Shown here one piece after another: positions 15,132-24,230 of a DNA stretch of 64,000 nt. The stretch is from Hymenobacter yonginensis (lineage in GTDB: Bacteria > Bacteroidota > Bacteroidia > Cytophagales > Hymenobacteraceae). The notes beneath the pieces were generated by a model. It was given only the letters and a program-made list of their open reading frames with translations, was not told where the DNA came from and did not search any database. The DNA lies in contig NZ_CP115396.1 of NCBI RefSeq assembly GCF_027625995.1, positions 372,001 to 436,000 of the forward strand, written 5' to 3'. The position numbers and the translations under genes were made by a program. Position 1 is the first letter of the stretch. Every line of letters starts with the position of its first letter.

Positions 15132-16391
15132 ATGACGAACTCCTCGACGCCCGCGCGTAAAAATATTCTGCTGCTCATTCCTCAGCTCACCTACGGCGGG
15201 GCCGAGCGGGTTTTCCACGACCACGGCCAGCAGCTGGCCCGGCACCACCACGTGGTCGAGTGCGTGTTCGACAGCAACACGGACGTCGCCTTTCCCACGG
15301 CCAATACCCTGGTGGCCCTGGACGTGCCCGCCGGTACCGGTTTGGTGGGTAAGCTGCGCAGCTTCGTGGGCCGCATTCAGCGGGTGAAGCAGCTCAAACG
15401 TGAGCACCGCATCGACGTGTGCATCAGCCACCTGGAAGGCGCCGACTACCTGAACCTGCTCAGCAAAGGCCCCGAGCAGGTGCTCTTGTGCATTCATAAC
15501 TCCAAGCGCCACGACCCCAACATCCGGGGGGCGCTGGGCTGGGTGCGCCGCCGCCTGCTGATGCCCTTGCTCTACCGCTCCGCCGACCGTATCGTGCCCG
15601 TGAGCCGCGACCTGCGCCAGGAGCTGATTGATATGTTTGGCCTGGCGCCGCAGAAGGTGCAGACCATCAACAACTTCTTCGACGTGGAAGGCATCCGGCA
15701 CCGCAGTCAGGAGCCGCTGCTGCCCGGCGAGCAAAAGCTGTTCGACGAGCACCCCGTGCTGATTACGGCCGGCCGCCTGGCCCGCGAAAAAAACCAGACG
15801 GCCCTGCTGGAAGTGCTCAGCACCATGCGCGCCGGCGGGCAGCATACGGCCAAGCTGGTGCTGCTCGGCGACGGGCCCCTGCGCGCCGAGCTGCTGCAGC
15901 GCTGCCAGGAGCTGGGGCTGCGCGCCTGGCAGGTGTGGAACGAGGCGCACATGACGGCCGACTACGACGTGTATTTTTTGGGCTTTCAGAGCAACCCGTT
16001 CCAGTACATTGCCCGGGCGTCGGTGTCGCTGCTCTCCTCGTCTACCGAAGGGTTTCCGATGGCACTCTGCGAGGCTATGGCCTGCGGCGTGCCCGTCGCC
16101 TCGACCGACTGCCCCACGGGCCCGCGCGAGATTCTGGCGCCCCAAACCCCGGCCAGCGACTACGCCCGCGCGCCGGAGTGGGCCGAGTTTGGCTTGCTGC
16201 TGCCCTTGCTGGGCGCGGGGCCGGCCCTGGCCCACAGCGCGCCCGTGTGGGCCGCGACCCTGACGGGGCTGTTAGCCGATCAGAAGAAACGTACGTACTA
16301 TGCCGCGCAAGCGTACCGTCGGGTGCAGGATTTTGCTCCCGGCAAAATTATGCAGCAGTGGGAAGCGCTGCTTAACCAACCAAGCACATAA
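15132..16391 (+). CDS. GT1/GT4-type (GT-B fold) glycosyltransferase
   Basis: This 419-residue protein starts ILLLIPQLTYGGAERVFHD, the glycine-rich loop of GT4 enzymes such as PelF, GumH and WbnK. Its C-terminal Rossmann domain has ITAGRLAREKNQTALLEVL, LLGDGPLRAEL and the nucleotide-sugar binding stretch SSSTEGFPMALCEAMACGVP with the E...E pair. All key elements are present. GT4 enzymes are retaining and usually transfer hexoses or deoxyhexoses to a lipid-linked glycan. Its TAA stop overlaps the ATG of the next GT gene (taATG), showing tight coupling. Confidence 0.9.
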   Translation: MTNSSTPARKNILLLIPQLTYGGAERVFHDHGQQLARHHHVVECVFDSNTDVAFPTANTLVALDVPAGTGLVGKLRSFVGRIQRVKQLKREHRIDVCISHLEGADYLNLLSKGPEQVLLCIHNSKRHDPNIRGALGWVRRRLLMPLLYRSADRIVPVSRDLRQELIDMFGLAPQKVQTINNFFDVEGIRHRSQEPLLPGEQKLFDEHPVLITAGRLAREKNQTALLEVLSTMRAGGQHTAKLVLLGDGPLRAELLQRCQELGLRAWQVWNEAHMTADYDVYFLGFQSNPFQYIARASVSLLSSSTEGFPMALCEAMACGVPVASTDCPTGPREILAPQTPASDYARAPEWAEFGLLLPLLGAGPALAHSAPVWAATLTGLLADQKKRTYYAAQAYRRVQDFAPGKIMQQWEALLNQPST

Positions 16392-17614
16392 TGAAACTGC
16401 GTCACGTCATTATCTACGTCTACAATAGCTTTAACGACCCGTTGTTTAAAGGCAATCTGCTGTTGTTTCTGCAGCACGTCGGCCGGCAGCAACCCGACCT
16501 GCGGCTGCACCTTATCACCTACGAGCAGCAGGATTACGCCCTGAGCGAAGAGCAGGCCGCGCACGTGCGGGCCGATCTGGCGACCTACAACATTGAGTGG
16601 CACCCGCTCCAATGGCATTCGGGTAGCTTCAAGCTGCTAAAGAAAGCCTATGATCTGCTGGTGGGGTTGCTGCTAGTACTCAAGCTGCGAATCGGAGTGG
16701 GCGCGCGTAGCATCAGCGGGCTGGGTACGGTGGCGGGCTCATTTGCCTTCATGATGGCTAAGTTACTGGGACTGCGCTACTACGGCTACCAGTACGAGCC
16801 CCACAGCGAGTTTATGCTCGACTGTAACGTATGGCCCGAATCAAGCATGGCGTACCGGGGGCTGCACTACATGGAGCGCCTCAGTGGGATGCACGCCGAT
16901 ATTCTATCGACCGGCACTGTGCATATGGTGCGGCGAATGCAGGAATGGGGTACGTCGGCGAAAGTGTACAAGCTGCCGAGTTGCGTCGACGAAACCAATA
17001 TTTACTTCCGCCCCGAGGGCCGGGCGCGGATTCGCACCCAGTACAACATCCCGGCTGATAAGCAGGTGATTCTGTACTTGGGCAAGTTTGGCGGCATTTA
17101 CTATGATCGGGAAATTGCCGTGCTGTTCCGGGTGTTCCAGCAGCGGAATCCCGGCCTATTCTTCCTGATCGTGTCGCCCGACGCTCCGGCCCACATTGCC
17201 GCCCTGATGCAGGCCGAAGGGCTACCCGAAGCCAGCTATACCATCACCCGCAGCCCCTACGAGCAGGTGCAGGACTACATTTCCGCCGCCGACTTCGGCG
17301 TGGTGGCCGTTCCGTCGCAGCCGTCCCAGAAGTTCCGCTCGCCCATTAAAGTAGGGGAGTACCTGTGCTGCGGCCTGCCGTACCTGGTGTGCGCCGGGGT
17401 GTCGGAAGACGACCTGGTGGCCGAGAAGTACGGCGTAGGGATCGTGGTCAGCGGCTTTACCGAGGCCGAAGCGACGCGCGTGTATCCGCAGGTAGAGGCG
17501 CTGCTGAACCGGGAGAAAACCCAGCTTCGGCAGCAGTGCCGCGAGGCCGGTATTGCCTACCGGGGCTTGAGCCAGTACCTTGCCACGGCCGATACCATTT
17601 TTGCCCAGCTGTAG
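16391..17614 (+). CDS. GT-B fold glycosyltransferase
   Basis: The 407-residue protein overlaps the preceding gene by one base. The N-terminal half is divergent (YVYNSFNDPLFKGNLLLFLQ). The C-terminal half has the GT-B donor domain with VILYLGKFGGIYYDREIAV, ISAADFGVVAVP and a late SPIKVGEYLCCGLPYL, in which the glutamate corresponds to the nucleotide-sugar contact. Residues ARSISGLGTVAGSFAFMMAKLL near 104-125 may form a membrane-associated helix. It is a family 4-like enzyme of unknown specificity, probably adding the sugar after the one set by its overlapping neighbour. The next gene downstream is a broken oxygenase. Confidence 0.85.
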   Translation: MKLRHVIIYVYNSFNDPLFKGNLLLFLQHVGRQQPDLRLHLITYEQQDYALSEEQAAHVRADLATYNIEWHPLQWHSGSFKLLKKAYDLLVGLLLVLKLRIGVGARSISGLGTVAGSFAFMMAKLLGLRYYGYQYEPHSEFMLDCNVWPESSMAYRGLHYMERLSGMHADILSTGTVHMVRRMQEWGTSAKVYKLPSCVDETNIYFRPEGRARIRTQYNIPADKQVILYLGKFGGIYYDREIAVLFRVFQQRNPGLFFLIVSPDAPAHIAALMQAEGLPEASYTITRSPYEQVQDYISAADFGVVAVPSQPSQKFRSPIKVGEYLCCGLPYLVCAGVSEDDLVAEKYGVGIVVSGFTEAEATRVYPQVEALLNREKTQLRQQCREAGIAYRGLSQYLATADTIFAQL

Positions 17615-17678
17615 GGCTTTTTTTCGTTCCGGCGCCCCAATCCGTAGCCGAAGCGGCGCGGGTCTGCGGTGATTCTCG

Positions 17679-17686
17679 TACTTTTG
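17679..17686 (+). promoter_or_regulatory. -7 box (TAnnTTTG) upstream of broken oxygenase gene
   Basis: TACTTTTG lies 68 nt upstream of the ATG at 17755, in the 140-bp gap after the glycosyltransferase gene. Confidence 0.5.
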
Positions 17687-17754
17687 CGGACCCGGCCCGT
17701 ATGGCCCGTCGCGTCTCTTCTTAGTTGTACAACTCTAACTTAATAACTCTTAAG

Positions 17755-18512
17755 ATGAGCTAGAAATTAATTGATTTCGAAAAGCTGCAAGCCCATGCCA
17801 ACGAGCTGAAGCAGCAATGGAACGACCCCAAGAAACCATTTCACTACTTGGTGTACGATGGTTTCTTCCGCCCTGATGCCGCTGAGCAGATTCTGGAAGC
17901 CTACCCTGACGTGACGACCGGCAACTGGGACGGCACCACCTACATCAACCAGAAAAATAAGTTTGCCCTCACCAAGTTCGGCGCCGAGCATCCCTTGCTG
18001 CAGCAGGTGTTCGACGAGTTCAACGGCGAGAAGTTCCTGCACATGGTAGAGGACATCACCGGCATTCCCGAGCTGCTGGGCGATGACGAGCTGTTCGGCG
18101 GCGGCCTGCACCAGTCCGTCACCGGTGCTTTCCTCGACGTGCACGTGGACTTCAACTACCACCAGACCACCAAATACCACCGGCGTATGAATGCCATCGT
18201 GTACATGAACAAGGACTGGAAGGACGAGTACAACGGCTACTTGGAGTTGTGGGGCATGAAGAAAAAGAAGCAGCTGGAAAACGTGGCCCCCATGTTCAAC
18301 CGCTGCGTTATTTTCGAAACCAACGAGGTTTCCTTCCACGGCCACCCCAAGCCCCTGGCGGCCTAACGCGTAAGTCGTTGGCCGTGTATTACTACACCAA
18401 AACGCGCCTGGCTAACGAAATTGCTGGGGAGCATAACACCGTGTATGTAAATACTGAAGGAACTGTTGAATTATTTAAAGATATCAAATCGGGTCTTAAA
18501 GCAGCAGTTTAG
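17755..18512 (+). pseudogene. 2-oxoglutarate/Fe(II) oxygenase gene with stop at codon 3 and a 3' frameshift
   Basis: Starting at ATG 17755 the frame reads Met-Ser-stop (TAG 17761-17763) and then continues uninterrupted as KLIDFEKLQAHANELKQQW, PFHYLVYDGFFRPDAAEQ and onward. The iron ligands are recognisable in LDVHVDFNYHQ (H-x-D) and in VSFHGHPKPL (second H). The frame stops at 18364-18366, while the expected continuation TRKSLAVYYYT, which holds the arginine that binds 2-oxoglutarate, follows in another frame up to the stop at 18510-18512. A small deletion or insertion near 18357-18363 explains this. A short product from GTG 17848 is possible but would lack the arginine. The intact family hydroxylates proteins or small molecules, often near glycan genes. 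Confidence 0.82.
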
Positions 18513-18831
18513 AGAGTTAAAAAATAACTCATTTTTGTGAAAACCTGAACGTCCGCTTCTACATCAGGAGTATAGGGCATTTGTGTTTTACGCCCGAAAG
18601 ACCCCTGCAATAAATATAACGTCAGGACCGATGCGACTGATACGTCAAACTGAGGCATGACTACTTGGCTGCCCGAATGACGTGAAGGATATGAAAGAAG
18701 AATACGTATGGCAGGTTTGTGACTGATGAGGATATTACATCGTTCACGAACCTGCTGCATGTATCAACTCTATTTTAGAATTTTAGCATTTATTTTTACA
18801 AATTCAATATAAAGGTATGATAATCAGTGAT
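18513..18831. other. AT-rich gap between broken oxygenase and fucose synthase genes
   Basis: Some 319 bp separate the two convergent genes. The DNA is much richer in A and T than its surroundings, most of all at 18770-18831. I see no gene, tRNA or strong hairpin in it. Confidence 0.5.
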
Positions 18832-19797
18832 TTAAGCTGTAATTGAATCCTTGGTGCTTCCCTTTCTGGTGAGCATCTGCGTATATGTACTCGTGTAAAC
18901 GCTTTCTATTCCTTCTCGTAAGCCAATAGAATAATGCCAGCCAAGGGCCTGCATCTTACTCACATCCAATAGCTTGCGAGGTGTTCCATCAGGCTTTGAG
19001 ATATCATAGTAAATCGCGCCAGTATAGCCGGTTACCTCTTTTATTAGCATAGCCAGATCCTTGATTGTCAGGTCTTCACCAGTACCAATATTTACCGGCT
19101 CAGCCTCATTGTAATGCACCATCAGATGCAGGCAGGCTTTTGCCAAGTCATCAACATGTAGAAACTCACGGCGCGGGGTGCCGGTTCCCCATATTTCTAC
19201 CGCCTTCAGATTGCGCTCCCGTGCCTCGTGGAATTTGCGCATCAGCGCTGGCAGCACATGAGAGGTCTGCAGATCATAGTTGTCTCCGGGCCCATACAAG
19301 TTAGTGGGCATTGCTGCTATAAAGTTGCAGCCATATTGAGCCCGGTATGCTTCGCAGAGTTTTAACCCCGCTATTTTAGCCAGTGCGTAAGGCTCATTGG
19401 TAAACTCCAGCGGACCCGCAAGCAGATATTCCTCTTTGATGGGCTGTGGTGCCAGTTTGGGATATATGCACGAGGACCCCAGAAACAACAGTTTCCTAAC
19501 ACCATGGGCATGGCTTTGCTTGATGACGTTATTCTGAATCATCAAGTTATCATACAAAAAATCGGCACGGTAGGTATTGTTGGCCACAATGCCGCCTACC
19601 TTCGCTGCTGCAAGCAACACATAGTCTGGTCTTTCTAGAGAGAAAAATGCCTCCACGGCAGCTTGATTGCGCAAATCTAACTCCTGCGATGTACGCACAA
19701 CTAGGTTATGGTAACCCGTCTGTTGCAGGCGGCGCAAAAGCGCAGAGCCTACCATACCCCGGTGGCCGGCCACGTATATTCTGGCGCTTAGTTCCAT
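18832..19797 (-). CDS. fcl: GDP-L-fucose synthase
   Basis: The 321-residue short-chain dehydrogenase-like enzyme converts GDP-4-keto-6-deoxymannose to GDP-L-fucose by epimerisation and NADPH reduction. The NADP-binding loop GHRGMVG is at 11-17, the motif [10 protein letters not shown] at 105-114 and the catalytic Y137-x3-K141 in [11 protein letters not shown]. The sequence [13 protein letters not shown] is characteristic of the family, and the length is as expected. It works directly after GDP-mannose 4,6-dehydratase, encoded 260 bp upstream on the same strand, so fucose is a likely component of the surface glycan. Codon use is less GC-rich than in the GT genes to the left. Confidence 0.96.
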   Translation of the reverse strand: MELSARIYVAGHRGMVGSALLRRLQQTGYHNLVVRTSQELDLRNQAAVEAFFSLERPDYVLLAAAKVGGIVANNTYRADFLYDNLMIQNNVIKQSHAHGVRKLLFLGSSCIYPKLAPQPIKEEYLLAGPLEFTNEPYALAKIAGLKLCEAYRAQYGCNFIAAMPTNLYGPGDNYDLQTSHVLPALMRKFHEARERNLKAVEIWGTGTPRREFLHVDDLAKACLHLMVHYNEAEPVNIGTGEDLTIKDLAMLIKEVTGYTGAIYYDISKPDGTPRKLLDVSKMQALGWHYSIGLREGIESVYTSTYTQMLTRKGSTKDSITA

Positions 19798-20057
19798 GGT
19801 AGTGAAAGCGAGAAAAGGCCCTGCGAGGCCACGAACTTAAAAGGAAAAGAATGACCTGAACCCAAGCCTTGCGTGCGGTTGAGTATAGCACTGCTATGAT
19901 TTGCCATGATGACAACTGCGAATAGGTAGCCGATTCATTAGCTATTTGTGTGCTTGCCGAAGGGCGCAATGCCTAAAGACATAGAATGCCGTAGCATTGA
20001 TACCAGCCTGTGTAAGAGCTACCCGCATCTTCAATATGCAAGCCCGTATGCAGCTGC

Positions 20058-21176
20058 TCAGTCGGCGAAGGCAGCGTGAACTAGGTGGCCGCCCGCCCGC
20101 AGATAGGCCTCACGGCGAAACAGCGATAGGTCAGCCTGCATCATTTCGCCAACCAAGGCCTGGAGGTCGTACGCGGGTTCCCAGTGCAATTGTGCTTTTG
20201 CTTTTGCCGGGTCGCCGATAAGCAGTTCAACCTCCGTGGGACGGAAATATCGTTCATCAATGCGAACAACGACAGAGCCTATTGGTAGCTGATATTCAGC
20301 CTTATGACAGGCAATTATGATACCCCGCTCGGTAATCCCTTCACCGTCAAATAACACATCGATTCCTGCCTCCGCGAAGGCCAGCCGCACAAACTCGCGC
20401 ACCGTTGTTGTGACGCCAGTAGCAATAACATAGTCCTCAGGTTTGTCCTGCTGAAGCATGCGCCACATCGCTTCCACATAATCTTTGGCATGGCCCCAGT
20501 CGCGCTTAGCATCCAGATTACCTAGATATAGCTCCTCCTGGAGGCCCAAGGCGATACGGGCAGCTGCCCGCGTGATTTTGCGCGTTACGAAGGTTTCGCC
20601 GCGCAATGGGCTTTCGTGGTTGAACAGGATGCCATTGCAGGCGTACATGCCGTAAGCTTCGCGATAGTTGACGGTAATCCAGTAGCCGTAAAGCTTGGCT
20701 ACGGCATAGGGCGAACGAGGGTAGAATGGGGTAGTTTCACGCTGTGGTACTTCTTGTACTAAGCCGTACAGCTCTGAGGTACTGGCTTGGTAAAGGCGAG
20801 TCTTATGCGTGAGTCCAAGAATGCGCACTGCCTCCAGCAGGCGCAAGGTGCCCATGCCGTCTACATCGGCAGTATACTCAGGTGTGTCAAACGATACCTT
20901 GACGTGCGACATGGCGCCGAGATTATAAATCTCATCAGGCTGCACCTCCTGTATAATGCGAATCAGGTTGGTTGAGTCCGTAAGGTCCCCATAATGCAGG
21001 GTGAAGCGCACCTGCTCTTCGTGTGGGTCTTGGTAAAGATGATCAATCCGCTCGGTGTTGATCAGAGACGAACGGCGTTTTATGCCGTGAACCTCATAGC
21101 CTTTGCTGAGTAAAAGTTCTGCCAGGTACGTCCCGTCTTGGCCAGTGATACCGGTGATGAGTGCGCGTTTATTCAT
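20058..21176 (-). CDS. gmd: GDP-mannose 4,6-dehydratase
   Basis: The enzyme removes water from GDP-D-mannose to give GDP-4-keto-6-deoxymannose, the precursor of GDP-fucose and related sugars. I take the start [15 protein letters not shown] at 21176 because the family begins this way; an in-frame ATG at 21200 would add eight residues. The 372-residue protein has the dinucleotide loop GITGQDG (9-15), the catalytic threonine and glutamate in STSELYG (about 132-138) and Y157-x3-K161 in [26 protein letters not shown] is also diagnostic. It pairs with fcl downstream. A 690-bp non-coding region separates it from the divergent WbqC-like gene, giving room for both promoters. Confidence 0.97.
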   Translation of the reverse strand: MNKRALITGITGQDGTYLAELLLSKGYEVHGIKRRSSLINTERIDHLYQDPHEEQVRFTLHYGDLTDSTNLIRIIQEVQPDEIYNLGAMSHVKVSFDTPEYTADVDGMGTLRLLEAVRILGLTHKTRLYQASTSELYGLVQEVPQRETTPFYPRSPYAVAKLYGYWITVNYREAYGMYACNGILFNHESPLRGETFVTRKITRAAARIALGLQEELYLGNLDAKRDWGHAKDYVEAMWRMLQQDKPEDYVIATGVTTTVREFVRLAFAEAGIDVLFDGEGITERGIIIACHKAEYQLPIGSVVVRIDERYFRPTEVELLIGDPAKAKAQLHWEPAYDLQALVGEMMQADLSLFRREAYLRAGGHLVHAAFAD

Positions 21177-21868
21177 GACAAAAGGGTTGACTATGGGCAT
21201 CCGGCATTATTGTTTGCGCCGGGGAATGCTCCTAAGATAGAAATATTATTGTATAATAATTATTTTTAAAATAAATAATCCATTTTTATGACCATATATA
21301 ATTACCCTATGTACTCATAATTGTCGCGAAGTGGCTTGCGAAAACCGAAGTAGGTTGCGGGGCTTGCCCCTCCGCCACTGGCGCCTGTTCAACGATTCCC
21401 GAAAAAGGCAGGCGGGTGTAAGCTCCACTCTTTACGGCACGATCAGTATATTCGCACAATAGGTAAAGCGACCTGACCCTGCTTTTGCTGACAGGGCAAC
21501 TGAGCGCCTGCGCCACACCTGCAATCAGACGCAGAAGGCTCGGGTGTATTAGAATGGCTGGCAACCTGCACACTCGTTTGTGCTCAGGGTAAGGTACTAC
21601 TACTATCTTTAACCCAAGTTGCGGAAAATACCAGGGCACTGGTATGCTGAATTGCAGGGAATCCCATCCGGTAATTCTAAGTTGCGGAGGATGTAGGACG
21701 ACTGGCCTAGGTCATTGTCCCCTCGTTCGCCCTACGACCGGCCCGCCGGCTGAAGAGAGCCACCGGACCGGAACCTGCTCCACAACCTGTGTATACACAG
21801 TAAAGCAGACAATGCTGCCATTAGAAATATATTTCTGGCGCCGCCTAATATAATATAAAGTATACGCT
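21177..21868. other. Long divergent intergenic region
   Basis: Nearly 700 bp lie between the divergent gmd and WbqC-like genes. Positions 21235-21310 and 21825-21860 are strongly AT-rich, as expected for promoters on both sides. The middle (about 21330-21800) has normal GC and some open frames, for example 110 codons on the minus strand at 21307-21639, but none shows a recognisable domain. The short sequence aagttgcgga occurs twice, near 21614 and 21680. It could be remnant coding DNA or a regulatory region. Confidence 0.45.
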
Positions 21869-22573
21869 ATGCCAAAGCGCGTCGCCATCCTGCAGTCCAA
21901 CTACATTCCCTGGAAAGGCTATTTTGACCTGCTCAACAGCGTCGATGACTTCATCTTTTATGATGAGGTGCAGTACACCAAAAATGACTGGCGCAACCGC
22001 AACCGCATCAAAACGGCGCAGGGCGTGCAATGGATGACCATACCGGTGCGGCAGGAACGGCTCACGCAGAAAATCAGCGAAACACAGGTTTCTGACCCTG
22101 CCTGGGGGGCACGACACTGGCGCACACTGGCGCAGGCGTACGCTCGAGCTCCGTACTTTGCGCAGTACCGGCCTGAGTTGGAGAGACTGTATGCTGATGA
22201 GGAAACGCGGCTAAGCGCCATCAACCAGCGCTTTATCCGGGCCATTCAGGGATGGCTGGGGAGCGAAACCCGGCTGCATTCGGCGGCTGATTTTGCCGTG
22301 GATGGCGACCGGACGGCACGGCTGGTGCAATTGGTACAGGCAGTGAGAGGCACCGAGTACGTGTCGGGTCCGGCCGCCAGCGCGTATCTTGATGCCGAAC
22401 AGTTTGCCCGGGTGGGCATAGCCCTAACCTGGATGAGCTACGAAGGATACCCCGAATACCCCCAGCTGCACAGTTCATTCGAGCACCGCGTAAGCGTATT
22501 GGATCTGTTGCTTAATACGGGGCCCGCTGCCCGTCGGTACATGTTGTCGTTTCCAGAAAGCCGGTCCTTATGA
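21869..22573 (+). CDS. WbqC-like family protein
   Basis: The 234-residue protein begins RVAILQSNYIPWKGYFDLL and continues with FIFYDEVQYTKNDWRNRNRIK, the signature of the WbqC family (PF08889). Members are found in O-antigen and amino-sugar loci, and their reaction is not firmly established to my knowledge. The conserved aspartates, histidine and tyrosine at the N-terminus suggest an enzyme. Its stop overlaps the next start (ATGA at 22570-22573). It therefore leads a compact operon of WbqC-like protein, GT2, acetyltransferase and WecE-like aminotransferase, which points to a role in making or attaching the 4-amino sugar. Confidence 0.88.
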   Translation: MPKRVAILQSNYIPWKGYFDLLNSVDDFIFYDEVQYTKNDWRNRNRIKTAQGVQWMTIPVRQERLTQKISETQVSDPAWGARHWRTLAQAYARAPYFAQYRPELERLYADEETRLSAINQRFIRAIQGWLGSETRLHSAADFAVDGDRTARLVQLVQAVRGTEYVSGPAASAYLDAEQFARVGIALTWMSYEGYPEYPQLHSSFEHRVSVLDLLLNTGPAARRYMLSFPESRSL

Positions 22574-23502
22574 CGTCGCCCGACTACTCCGTGGTGGTGC
22601 CCGTGTACCAGGGCCAGGCTACGCTGCTGCCGCTGGGACGGCAGCTGCGGGATTTTTTCGACGCGCACGCCTACTCCTACGAGTTGATTTTTGTGCATGA
22701 CTGCGGGCCCGACGACTCGTGGCGCGTGATACGGGAGCTGCGGGAGGAGTGGGGAGGCGAAATAGTGCGGGCCGTGCGGCTGGCGCGCAATTTTGGGCAG
22801 CACAACGCTCTGCTCTGCGGTTTCCGGCACGCGCGCGGTCGGTTTTTCATCACCCTCGATGAAGACCTGCAGCATACTCCGGCCGACATTGCGCTGCTCA
22901 TCCGGCGGCAGCAGGAGGCCGACTACGACGTGGTGTACGGCTGCTACGAAGCGCGCCAGCATTCCGGGCTGCGCAATCTGTCGTCGCAGCTGTTGCGGCG
23001 GCTGCTGCGTGCCGGCATCCCCGACCTGCACCCCGACTACTCGCCGTTCCGGCTGCTGAAAGCCAGTGTAGGGCGGCACTGCCTGGAAATGCGCAACTCC
23101 TACACGTTCCTGGATGGCTACCTGACCTGGGTGACGGCCAATGTGGGGAGCGTGCCGGTGTCGCATAGCTCACGGGCGGTAGGCCAGAGTGCTTACACGC
23201 TCCGCAAGCTGCTGCGCCACTCGCTCAACATCTTTGTTACATTCTCCGATGCGCCGGTGCGGCTGCTCACCTACGCTTCAGTGCTGGTCTTCTTGCTGAC
23301 CACGTGCTACTCGGCCTATATTCTGCTGCGGAAGCTGCTCTACAACGACTTGCTGCCGGGCTTCGCCTCGCTGATCATTGCCATTGGTGTCGGGGTGGGG
23401 CTGCTGCTGCTGGGAATGGGAATTTTGGGCGAGTACATCCATCAGATCAACCTCAAAACCACACGCCGGCCCAATTTCGTGGAAGCCGAGACGCTTGATT
23501 AG
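22570..23502 (+). CDS. GT2 glycosyltransferase with two C-terminal membrane segments (GtrB/ArnC-like)
   Basis: The 310-residue protein starts YSVVVPVYQGQATLLPLG, has VHDCGPDDSW near 41-50 and LDEDLQHTPADI near 97-108, matching the DxD region of polyprenyl-phosphate sugar transferases. Two hydrophobic segments (about 232-254 and 262-288) anchor it and are followed by GEYIHQINLKTTRRP, a common ending of this subfamily. It likely transfers a sugar from its nucleotide to undecaprenyl phosphate, or acts directly on a lipid acceptor. The position between a WbqC-like gene and the amino-sugar genes suggests that the 4-amino sugar made by this operon is its substrate. The usual VDDGS is here VHDCGPDD. 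Confidence 0.88.
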   Translation: MTSPDYSVVVPVYQGQATLLPLGRQLRDFFDAHAYSYELIFVHDCGPDDSWRVIRELREEWGGEIVRAVRLARNFGQHNALLCGFRHARGRFFITLDEDLQHTPADIALLIRRQQEADYDVVYGCYEARQHSGLRNLSSQLLRRLLRAGIPDLHPDYSPFRLLKASVGRHCLEMRNSYTFLDGYLTWVTANVGSVPVSHSSRAVGQSAYTLRKLLRHSLNIFVTFSDAPVRLLTYASVLVFLLTTCYSAYILLRKLLYNDLLPGFASLIIAIGVGVGLLLLGMGILGEYIHQINLKTTRRPNFVEAETLD

Positions 23503-23511
23503 CCTGCCAAT

Positions 23512-24153
23512 ATGCCTGGACGGAAGCCCCGTATTGCCATAGTAGGAGCCGGCGCGCTGGGCCAGCAGATGGCGCAGCACCTGCGCCAGCAGGGGCGTGG
23601 CGTGGCGGGGTTTTTTGACGACACGCACCACACGGCTGCCACCGCCGAAGGGCCGGTGCTGGGGCCGCTGACGGCGGTGGCGGCGGCATATGCGGCCGGC
23701 TGCTTCGAGGAGCTGCTGCTCGGCATTGGCTACCGGCACATGGCGCGGCGACAGCAGTTGTTTGAAGAGCTACAGGCGGCCGGTATTCCATTCGGGCAGT
23801 TCATCCATCCCAGCGCGTACGTCGACCCGAGTGTACAGCTTGGGCCGGGCGTGTTCATCTCGCCGGGCTGTGTGCTCGATTTGAACGTGGTGCTGCACGC
23901 CAACGTGCTGCTGTATACGGGCTGCGTAGTGGCGCACGATACCCAGATAGGCCCGCACTCGTTGCTGGCTCCCGGCGTGCGGCTGGCCGGCTGCGTGCAG
24001 GTGGGCGCCCGGTGCTTCCTGGGAGTCGGCACCACGGTTATCGACTCGCTGGTGCTGGGCGCCGATGTGCGCACGGGGGGCGGCAGCGTAGTGATTGACA
24101 GCCTGCCCGAGCCGGGAACCTACGTGGGCGTGCCGGCCCGGCGGCTGCGGTAG
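23512..24153 (+). CDS. NeuD/PglD-type sugar acetyltransferase, second copy
   Basis: The 213-residue protein has an N-terminal nucleotide-fold part (RIAIVGAGALGQQMAQHL) and a beta-helix of hexapeptide repeats (LGPGVFISPGCVLDLNVVLH, IGPHSLLAPGVRLAGCVQVG). The GIGYRHMARRQQLF segment and the HDTQIG region fit the family's acetyl-CoA and substrate sites. It lies just 9 bp after a GT2 gene and 77 bp before a WecE-like aminotransferase, so it probably N-acetylates the amino sugar produced there, a task done by the unrelated WecD in enterobacteria. It is clearly diverged from the copy at 6.7 kb, which is consistent with a different substrate. Confidence 0.86.
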   Translation: MPGRKPRIAIVGAGALGQQMAQHLRQQGRGVAGFFDDTHHTAATAEGPVLGPLTAVAAAYAAGCFEELLLGIGYRHMARRQQLFEELQAAGIPFGQFIHPSAYVDPSVQLGPGVFISPGCVLDLNVVLHANVLLYTGCVVAHDTQIGPHSLLAPGVRLAGCVQVGARCFLGVGTTVIDSLVLGADVRTGGGSVVIDSLPEPGTYVGVPARRLR

Positions 24154-24203
24154 GGGCCGCGGCGGGCGGTGCGCATCGTCGCTTCCAGCAAGCAGCATCC
24201 TGC

Positions 24204-24211
24204 TAGCTTTG
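24204..24211 (+). promoter_or_regulatory. -7 box (TAnnTTTG)
   Basis: TAGCTTTG lies 19 nt upstream of the ATG of the WecE-like gene, in the 77-bp gap after the acetyltransferase gene. Confidence 0.55.
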
Positions 24212-24230
24212 TGATTCCGCGCCCTTCGCC

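Noticed and set aside
17755-18366. Stop-codon read-through or an extra amino acid at TAG codon 3
   Set aside because: No selenocysteine or pyrrolysine context is seen, TAG ends many intact genes here, and the gene has a second lesion.
21307-21639. 110-codon open frame in the gmd upstream region
   Set aside because: No recognisable domain, no good start context, and unusual composition; kept as non-coding.
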